Assembly (NCBI GenBank): GCA_025617745.1
Contig: CM046863.1
Coordinates: forward strand, 11,662,273 to 11,726,272
Length of the DNA stretch: 64,000 nucleotides
Direction: 5' to 3'
DNA from: Heliocidaris erythrogramma
Taxonomy: Eukaryota > Echinodermata > Echinoidea > Camarodonta > Echinometridae
Positions 46,513 through 57,700 of the stretch are shown piece by piece; position 1 is the stretch's first letter; every line of letters begins with the position of its first letter. Position numbers and translations under genes: made by a program. The notes beneath the pieces are model-generated. The model saw only the letters and a list, made by a program, of their open reading frames with translations, did not search any database and was not told the DNA's origin.

Positions 46513-49500
46513 TGGGCGTGTTTAGCCGTATGTCCGAGGACATTTTCGGACAGAGAACAAAAAAAAAAATCATGAGAACATTGGTCCTCGGAAGACGGAC
46601 AATAGTCCTCGAAAGTCGAACAATGAATTTGTGCCTTATTCCGTCGACTGTCCGAGGACAAGGAACAATAGAGGAACAATAGTTGTCCTCGGAAGTAAAG
46701 CAATACAAGACTGTGTGAGTGTGCGTGTGTGTGTGTGTACGCTGATTTCTATTGTAACTACTTTGTCATTTTTAGATGCCTTGTTGCGAATGACACTGTG
46801 CTAAATGGATAGATCGTCACAACTTACGTTACTTTCCTTAAACGTTCGCGGGATAAGAGATAGAGTTAAAAGGAAAAATGTTTTTGAATGGTGTAAAAGT
46901 AAAGGAAGTGATATTGTTCTCTACAAGAAACTTACAGTACAATTGACATAGAGGAAAGGTGGAAATTAGATTGGGATGGGCCCATGTTTTTCAGTCATGG
47001 ATCTAACCATAGTAGCATGGGCGTTAATCGTTACGTAACTCTATTCATCATGGGGGGGGGGGGACGGCTATTGTGTCGTCCCCCCATGATGAATAGAGTT
47101 ACGTCACGATTAACGCCCATGCATAGTAGAGGTGTTTTGGTTTTATTATCTTCGGATTTAAAGTTAAAAATTGATAATATTACTGTTGATAACGAAGGAC
47201 GAAATGTTATACTTAAAGGAGAATTACGAAGGGTCATATTATTGATAGGTAATTGTTATTTTCCCACAAGGGATAGAGAGAAAATGCAACTTGAATTTTT
47301 GGAAAAGTTAAACACTTGTATTTCTCAACAGTTTGAGCCGTCTCAATTTTTTCTGGGTGGAAATTTTGACACAATAATGAATGGAAGTTTGGACTACATG
47401 GGACCAAGAAATGTCACAAAAAATAAATATAATAAGAATTTTGAAGATTTTCTCAGTAGATACAATTTAGAAGATATATGGCGAAAGAGAAATCCAAACA
47501 AGATGCAATTTACTTTTAGGCAAAAGTGGCCGATTATTGAAAGTCGTCTCGACTATTGGTTCGGCTCATCTAATTTATTAAAACTTGTAAGCAAATGTGA
47601 TATTTTAACGTCGATTACCCCTGATCACTCAGGTATTCTGTTACAGCTTAAGCATTTGGTGGACAATTACTGCTTTGGTAAATCGTATTGGAAATTTAAT
47701 AACAGTTTATGTAACAGTATGAGTATTTGTAAATTTGTTCAATGATAAAATAATTGAACGGAAAGAACAATTGGTACATGATATTACAGATAAATTACTC
47801 TTTTGGGATTTTTTGAAAATGAAAATGAGAGAATATATTATTAGTCACTCAAAAGAAAAAGCAAAGCGTAGAAGACACGAAGTTGAAAAATTGGAAAGGG
47901 AAATTAAGACGTTAGAACATCAATTACTTACTTCACCTACAACAGCCATAGTTAATGAAATTGAAGAGAAAAAGTGCATGCTGCATAAAATTCACGAGTA
48001 TTCTCGTCAGGGTTTAAAAATTAGATCGAGGGCTGAATGGTGTGAGGATGGAGAAAATAAAACACAGTTCTTTGAACAGTTGTTAAAGTCTAATAAAAAT
48101 AAAAGTGTGATAAGAGAAATTATGATAAAGAATGGAATAAAATTAAAGATAACGAAATATTGAAGATTATTAAATCATTTTATGCAAAATTGTACTCTCA
48201 TAAAGAATTAATTTTGGATGAAAATTCGATATTCTTTATTAATCTCCCAAAATTAAGTAAAGAAAATAAGGATATATGTGAAGGTAAAATGACTAAGAAT
48301 GAATGTTATAATGTGTTAAAAGAAATGAAATCCAATAAATCTCCGGGAAACGACGGTTTTACCGTAGAATTTTATTTAACCTTTTGGCCTGCTTTAGGGG
48401 ATATTTTAGTGGAAACATTGAATGAAACCTATAATAGGGGGGAATTATCGACGTCACAAAAGCAAGGCGTTATTACATTGATAGAGAAGGAGGGAAAAGA
48501 TACAATGTACGTTCAAAATTATAGACCGATTACGCTGTTGAATGTGGATTACAAGATTTTATCTAAGGTATTAGCAAAAAGAATAAAAAAGGTATTATGT
48601 GAAATAAATCATTATGACCAAGTAGGTTATATAGAAGATAGAAATATTGGAGAAGCTGTAAGGTTAATAGATGATATGCTATTTCATTCTTTAAATCAAA
48701 CAAATGGTTTTTGGTCACTGTGGATTTTGAAAAGGCATTTGATTCTGTGGCTCACGCCTTTTTGTCCAATGTTTTGAATTTGTTTGGGTTTGGCGATTCT
48801 TTCCGATCTTGGATTAAGGTGTTATATACGGATATAAGCAGTTGTGTAATTAACGGTGGGCGTTCGACTGGGTACTTTGATATCAAACGGGGGGTTAGAC
48901 AGGGTGAACCATTATCTCCTTATCTGTTTTTGTTAGCCATAGAAACATTGGCGCAGGTAATAAGGAAAGACAATAACATTAAAGGAATTCAATTTGGGAA
49001 AAATGAGATTAGACAAATACTGTATGCAGATGATATTTCTTTATTTGTAAAAGATAAACCTTCGATTGATAGGTTACAAACTATTTTTGAACAATTCGAG
49101 AAAATTAGTGATCTCAAAGTGAACAAAGGAAAGACTAATTTTTTTGTGGATGGGTAAAAATTGTGATAGACCTGATATAGCCTGGTTTGGCAAACTTGTT
49201 CAGGAAGTTAAAATTCTGGGTGTTTATTTTTCCATGGATGTTGGAAAAAAAGAGGATTTGAATTATAAAGAGATATTAAGTAAAATCAAAAGGCTTTTAG
49301 GGTGGTGGAAAGAACGGGATTTAACACTTATGGGGAAAATACATCTGATCAAAACATATGCATTATCAAAACTTAATTATGTTTCGTCACTTATAGTGGT
49401 TCCTCAGTGGATATATTGAAGTAGAAAAGATTGAATTTCTCTGGCGTGGAAAAGACCGAATGAAAAGGAAAATAATGTATCAGGATTATGCAAATGGTGG

Positions 49501-52163
49501 CTTAAAAATGACAAGTTTCAAGCTGTTTGTCAAGACACAACGTATTATGTGGTTAAAGCGCTTATTATATGGAGAAAAGAATGCAGGATGGAAATTGTAT
49601 TTTGATCACTGTCTTAGATCAGTTGGTGGAAGATTTGTTTTTAAATGTGATTTTGAGCCGTCCAATTTGAGATTGGTTTGTCCACCATTTTATTTGGAAA
49701 TTCTGAAAGCTTGGGAAAATATGGAAAAATGCAGGAATTTTGAAAGTGATGTTATAAATCCAATAATATCTAATAATAGAAATATACGTATAGGAAATAA
49801 AACTTCTTTTTATAGTGATTTATATGATATTGGCATATGCTAGCTAACAGATATTTACGATAAGGGACATATGAAGCCTGTGGAATACTTTCAAAGCCTG
49901 GGTATTATAATTACTGCTATACAAATGAATAATTACTGCTATACCAATGAACTGGAAGGATATTGAAGCCGTAGACAGATTTAAGCAAGTTGATTTAACA
50001 AATTTTAATATAGTCTTGAATATTTTTGAGCAGAAATCTAATTTTCAATGCATAAAATCTAGGAGAATTTATGAACATTTTGTCAAAGAGTTGCAAGACA
50101 CTTATAGTTTACAGATAAGGGATGGTCACAGCAACTTTGATTTTACGGATAAGGAATTGAGGGAACTATTTGTCAGACCGAGAAGCTCAACACTGATTTG
50201 GAAATGCAGAGAATTTCAATTTATGCTAGTACACGGGGTCGTATATACCAAAGAACAGCTTATGAAATTTGGTTTTGGAGCTGATAACATATGCTCCTTT
50301 TGTCAATTTGAGCCAGAGACATATTCGCATTTATTTTTGCAGGGTGAAAAGGTTAAAGAGATATGGAAATTTGTGATTGAACATTTTGATATAGCTGAAT
50401 TGAAAAATATGAATTGGCAAGAAATATTTTTGGGAATCACGGGTAATTCTGATAGATCTAAGTGTGTAAATAGTCTGATAATTATGTTGAAATATACTAT
50501 TTTTAAATCTAGGTCAGAAAATAACTTGCCAACCAGAGAAAAGATAATAAAAATTATTTCGGAATTTATAGAGGATGAAAAAGCTCCAGCGTCAAAAGCA
50601 GGTACACTGCACTTGCATTTACGAAAATGGGAACATAATTATAAACCTGGATTGATTGACCTTGGGGTACTTTCTATTATTTTCAGTTCATTCCCGGTTT
50701 CCCATTCATTCTATGCTCGATTATTTCCTCCAGTTATGGGTATATGTCGTTGCTTATTGCTCATTCAAATATTCAAGTCAGGAGTGTTGGACAGGCGGGG
50801 GAACCGGAGACGATATTATGAATAGGTGGATGCGTGTGGGTGCTTTTGTGTTTGTGTGTGCTGTGTGGGTGTGTGTGTATGTGCTGTGATATGGGTTAAG
50901 TAGGGGGATGAAAGGGGGAGGGGAGATGGAAGTAAAGTGGAATAAGGAGTCTATAGTAAGAATGTATTATGTTATAAAGTTTGATATTCATTGTTTGAGG
51001 TAAGGAGGGGGTGGGGGTTCGTCTTTTCTTTTAATGATTACATTTCATTCAATGATATTTTTGGTATATGCCTTGTTTCAATGATTTTATTGTTTGTAAT
51101 TTGTTATATTCATTCAAGACGAATATTCCTTTATAAAAATATAGAAATGAATAAAAACTATTGAAAAACAAAAAAAGTGTACGTGTGTGTGTGGGTGTGT
51201 GTGTGTAGCGCCATGAGCGTCATGCTTGACGTATGGAGGGGGGCATTTTTTTTCCTTCGTCTTGTTTTAATGATTACATTTCATTCAATGATATTTTTAT
51301 TGAAAATGCCTTGTTTCAATGATGTTATCGATCGTAATTTGTTTTATCCATTCAAAACGAATGTTATGTTATATATAGAAATAAATAAAGATTACTGAAA
51401 AACAAAGAAAGTATGTATGTGTATACTGTAAAAACACAAACATTCACCAGATATGATGTTCTAGTTTAGGTCTGATTCTAATAAAGGAGATTCTCAGCTT
51501 CACAACCGGATGTTCCTCAACCAGTGAAAGAAAAGAAAAGGATGTCCAGTTTAGAAAAAAATAATGATGTATCTAGTCTATTTCAAGCACTCTGACCCAC
51601 GAGGTTTGTGCAATGGGACAAAAGGAGTAATTGAACTCAATATAAGTTTTTGAGTAGAAAATGATGAAATTGTTGTAAAACTTGGCACACCGATTAAGCA
51701 CATCCTCCTCTTTATCTTGCCCATATACCAATGGAACCGTTTCCTCTATTTCAAAGTTATCATGGTTAAGGGAGATCAAAATGAGACAAGTAGGCAGGGT
51801 TGTAAAGGACAACTAAACTAACTCCAGATCAGACCATCATACAAGTATATCTACAAATATGTGTCCAAAATACCACTTTTAGCTTGTTTGGTGATTCCAA
51901 CTTTTGAAATTACATACATGAAAATACGCTCTTTTAGAACAAAATGCAAAAATTTGACCATGCTAAACAAATATGCCTTTATTGTGCTCTAACTGAAAAT
52001 CACCGTGCAAATATATATATCTATATATATCTAAATGGTACATTACAAGGACATGCAACAATGCGGTTTATTCCGTCATAATAGCGCCCTTTACATTAGA
52101 TGGAAATTTCGTACATTAAGCGGACATTTGAACAGAGAAATAGGACAATAAATGTCCTATATA

Positions 52164-52194
<31 letters not shown>

Positions 52195-52408
52195 GCATAT
52201 ATATAATTATATGTATATAATTGTAAGGAAATAACATATATAACAGCTTTGAGCTTTGCTTAAGGCATTGGCGTTCTAAGCCAACGACCCGGGTTTGATT
52301 CCCGGCGGAGACATTTTTTCAACCTTTGCAAAAATTACCAAAAAGGAGGACAGCTCTGGGGAACTTTGATTTAAGTTACGCAACCATTATTCTCTCATTT
52401 CCTTTCAC

Positions 52409-52453
<45 letters not shown>

Positions 52454-54738
52454 AACAAGTGTAAGGAAATAACATATACAACAGCTTTGGCAAATCTCGT
52501 GGGAATAAATACAATGTGAAAGAAATGCGAGAATAACGTTGCGTAGCTCAATCAAAGTTCCCCAGAGCTGTCCTCCCTTTTTGAAATTTTTGCAAAGGCT
52601 GAAAAAATGTCTCCGCCGGGAATCGAACCCGGGTCGTTGGCTTAGAACGCCAATGCCTTAACCACTAGACCACGGAGACGGGTTAGTGGTTTCGGCGACA
52701 CCAGATTCAATTGACCGACAGATTTGACAAATCTTCAACCTTATTAATTAATTCCTTTGTCGGGGGCAGGTGAGTTTTGAACAAAGACAAGCCGCGTGCC
52801 TCAGCTGGATCCAAGCGAATGCTTTGAGATACATGTATACATTAGAATAATTATTAACAAGTGTAAGGAAATAACATATACAACAGCTTTGGCAAATCTC
52901 GTGGGAATAAATACAATGTGAAAGAAATGCGAGAATAACGTTGCGTAGCTCAATCAAAGTTCCCCAGAGCTGTCCTCCCTATATATATATATATATATAT
53001 ATATATTCACATGAATATAGTAAAATATATCAACAATTTAATATTCTTGTAAAAAAAAATCTTTATATGATGAATCTGCTTTGTTATTACCGTAAATTTG
53101 TGACTGTGTTTATCTTGATTTGATTATGTACAGAATACTTTTTCTTTGTTTAAAGGTTTAGGCCTTGCTATTTTAGACGTATCCCTGGAAACGACGAAGG
53201 AAGAACTTCTAAACGCCTATTCGGATATCCTCGAACAAAATCCCCGAATAAAGATAACCATAATAGACCATATCACGTGTTCCTCTGCAATGCTAATGCC
53301 GATCAAGAATTTGCTGGATTTATGCCATAGTCAAGAGGTGATGGTCGTCATTGACGGGGCTCATGCACCTGGCCAACTTCAACTCCACTTGGATGATCTG
53401 GGTGCTGATTTCTATGTCGGTAACACAATTTCTCATAATGCACTCTTACTAGTTAATGTGGCACAATTTATGATAATGCAATTAATCAGGTTGATATAGC
53501 CCTATTTTATCATACATCTTTTTTCTGATAAACAGTCGATCCCCAGGCCAAAACGTTGTTTACGCCGTGACAATATTTAGTTAGCTTTCTAAAATTCTAT
53601 TAAAAAGAGGGTTTTGAGAGTTTAAAAAAAATGGTTATGATTGATGGAAATCTTGATTTTTTTGTCAACATATTTCATTTTACAGAAACAAATTTATAGA
53701 GTTCAATAAATCTGAGAGTTGAACTATATAGACATTCAGATTATTGTTATAATTATTTTCCGAAAGTCAAAAGAGGAATGTAAATGTATGTTGAACCGTT
53801 ATTTTGGAAAATTATTCCATTCTGACTAAGGAATTTAAAATCCTAATCTATGTACGAAAATAAAATTGCAGATGAATTCTGAGGAGATTTAACGGAGAAA
53901 AAAAAATCATAATTAAATTTTTTAAAAAGGTCTTTAAAGTAATCATATTCTAAACACCCTTTGCAATGAGTAAAGAAAATTCTTATCTGGCGGAAATTGT
54001 ATTTTCGACAGTAAATAAGTTTATGGATCAAGAAGTAAATCGATGGCCAATTTTGAAATATGTTATCATAATCTACTATATTTGTATTTATAAGTAGAAT
54101 TGCAGTTAGGAAAAACTCAAATACATGGAAGGTGATATAGAAAAAATGTTCAGCCTTATAATGATGACAATAGTAATATACATGTGTATACCGGGTGTCT
54201 AAAAAAAAAGCGGAACGGCGGATTTTCAGTATTTCAGTACTTTGCTTTCAAAGAGTATCATTGGGTAAAGCATCTTCTACCGAAGAGAATGATACCAAGA
54301 TCATTGAATATGCTTAGTCAATCCGTCGGTCCTCCCAAGACCCATATAAGGGGGCCATAATCCCCCTGAAAAGAAAATGACAAATTCATTTTTTGCTAAT
54401 TTTTGTATTCTTTACAAGGGACGTTAATTATGCATGTTATGTTTTCATGGCTTTAATTTCTCTGCGTATTACCCCATAGAAACATGGCAAGATCAAAAGT
54501 CGCTCCCTCTAGCTCTATGCATGGATATGTTACTACTCGAACATAATTATATCCAGATCATTTAGTCTTCATCAAGATGAACATGTATTTTCTTCAGAAC
54601 TCATGCAAGATTTGGATAAATAACACATACTCACATGTTGTAAATACTTAAAAAAAAATATATTTAACACTTTACCCGACTTTTTTTTATTCACTTGATT
54701 ATTGCGTAGCTAGCGTCCGTGCTGCTTCTGATAGTATT

Positions 54739-54787
<49 letters not shown>

Positions 54788-57700
54788 AGGTTGATTTTTA
54801 ACGTAGTAGCAGTGACATCGGCAAAGACAAAGACGCAGTTAATGCATTGTAGCGAGTAAGGTTGATGTTTTATATTCTCAAATTTTCGACACTCCCTGGC
54901 GTCTTCTTCAAGAGAACGATAAATGATAAATTATCATATAAATAATTGAAATAGTTATAGTGCTTATAAATGGTCTATCTTCGAGATCTGACTGAGGACT
55001 TTACAATGAAAATATCATGGATAAATAAATGTAAATGAGAAAAGAGTAATGTGCGCGCATCATCTTACGTAATTTATGTAATAATACCAAAAAAAAATCA
55101 AATAGTATTATAGCGGCAAAGATTCAGAATTATAGTATTGAAACAAAAAACGACGATTGATACCAAATCATTATATAGAACTTGTGGTTGAAAATTATAA
55201 AAAGGAAAAAAGGAAACTAGCGAAAGTATGTAAATCCATTGAGAAAGTAAAGATCATTGTTCAGACTTTTTCCTTCAAAACTTCTACTCTTAACAAGCTA
55301 ACAAGCTAACAAGCAATTTCTGATACCCCCCCCCCCTCCCGCAACAATTCACCTACAATATATGACATGATCAAATAATATGATCAGTGAGGAGGAGGAG
55401 GACCATGATGATTAGTATTCATAGGATCACGATCGATCAACATGGTCATAATTTTTGTCATGAGTTTTGTTAAGATTATGATTAGGATTAAGTTAGTAAT
55501 TACCATGAAACCACACTCAAATGCTCTGAAAGGTGATTTTAACTCAGGGAAATTTAAAAGTCCCAACCGTGGGAGGGCATACTTCATAAACAGGGGCACA
55601 TTGTAAGAACGGTAGATACCAATAAATTGTACGTTACTAAATGATTATGAAAATTATGAAAATATTGCTACGAGGGCTTCATATCCCAAAGCAAAATAAA
55701 ACAAAATCAAATTTCTCCCGGCAATTTCTAATCCCGTATCCGGATAACTACCCCCTACAATTAATTTCCAGAAGAACTTCCCCGAAGGACAATCCCCCCC
55801 CCCCCCCCTCGCCGTGCAACTTTCCTCTCAGCTTCCACAAATGGACGATTGTTGGAACTTGAGATAAAGGCTGAGGATTAGGATCTGGATCTCTGTGTGT
55901 GTTGGGGGGGGGGGGGGGGGAGTGGGTGTGTCTCCAATAATGAAGTACCGTTGGGTTGTACTTCATCTATTTCTCTTTCTTATTGAAATTATGAATAGCG
56001 ACCCTCTAATTCTCCTATTATGAATAGCGTCCCTCTTCTCTGATTATTAATAGCGACCGTTCTTTGATTATGAATAGCGACCCTCTATTTCGCTTAAGAA
56101 TAGCGACCCTCTTATTCGATTGTGAATAGCGACCCTCTTCCCTGATTATGAATAGCGACCCTCTTCTCCTATTATGAATAGCGACCCTCTTCTTCCTTTA
56201 TGAATAACGACCCTCTTCTCCGATTATGAATAGCGACCTTCTTCTCCTATTATGAATAGCGCCCCTATTCTCTGATTATGAATAGCGACCCTCTTCTCCG
56301 ATTACGAATAGCGACAGTCTTCTCCGATTGTGAATAGCGACCCTCTTCTCCTATATATTATGAATAGCGGCCCTCTTCTCCGCTTATGAATAGCGACCCT
56401 GTTCTTTGATTATGAATAGCGACCCTCTATTTCAATTATGAATAGCGACCCTGTTCTTTGATTATGAATAGCGACCCTCTTCTTCGATTATGTATAGCGA
56501 CCCTTATGAATATTGACCTTTATGAATAGCGGTCCTTATGACTAGCGAGCGGACTCCAGGACAATTACCCTCTATAATATTTTCATTCTGTTAGTTTAAT
56601 CTGAATTATATTTAGATTTAGATCTAGATCTAGATCTAATTTATGGATAATTGATCGGGGGCATTGTCCTAGGATACAAAATCAATAAGGTAGAATAACC
56701 GCAAAATAGTGAATTGATCAAAAGCGAAGTTCCTAGTCAGAAAAGGATTGCCAGCGATACAGACCTTAGTTTACAAACAACCAGAAAATCACAATTTCAC
56801 TGACATCAAAAACCTACAAAAAGGGTCAACAACGCGCAGCCTTGGTAGAAATAAACAAAGCCGAACGGCAGGGCGATTCACATAAAAACACAAAATTGCC
56901 TTCCACAGCCAACACCCAGGCACTCCCCCCGTGTCTGTCTCTCTCTCTCGCACTTTCTCCTTCCCACCACCCTCTCCTCCTCTGACCACCCCCCCCCCCT
57001 CCCCCGCCCCGAGAGGCATTACAATTTTTGTCACTTCTAAGCACACCGCTCCAACAACATACAGTAAACCAAAAAATCGCTCCACCACTCGACCCCGTTC
57101 AGTCCAGCCTTGTTTTAGGGAGTATTATCATCCACGCAATATAAGTTAGGTAATTCAATTACTGATGTAACCAACCCTTCCCACATACGCCTTTAAAAGG
57201 AACTGGTGGTGTTTCATAAAGCTGCTCGTAATGTTACGCATGACTTTACGAATGACTTAAATACAGTCACACTTTGTTAAAACATCAGGGAAAAAAAATT
57301 GGGCATCCTATCTGGCACTAAATATTCAAGTCGTTTATAAAGTCATGTGTAACTTTACGAACAGATTATGGAACACCCCCAAGTCTAATATTTTTTTTCC
57401 AGGGCTGTATATAGAGGATGAAGTCGAAATAAATATTCTGAGAGTAGAAAATTCGAATTTTCCTCGTAAAAGTATGTATCATATTAGTGGTATCAAATGA
57501 AAGAAGAGGTTCCAAGCTTTACAAATATGTGTCATTTATTAGTCATAATTGTGATTAAGATATTAAACATCGATACATCTCGGTTTCGTTTTTCTCTGAG
57601 ACGCACTGTATAGTCTTGGCAATTCACAAATGCAATCCAGATCATAATCCATGCCATTCTATTTATATCTACAGTACTTATAGTATATGATAATTATGGT

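Noticed and set aside
46287-46708. Overlapping 100-130 codon frames on both strands
   Set aside because: Products of GT microsatellites and short repeated phrases; no domain.
56789-57149. Frames of 72-99 codons on both strands
   Set aside because: Driven by a C/T-rich tract; low complexity.
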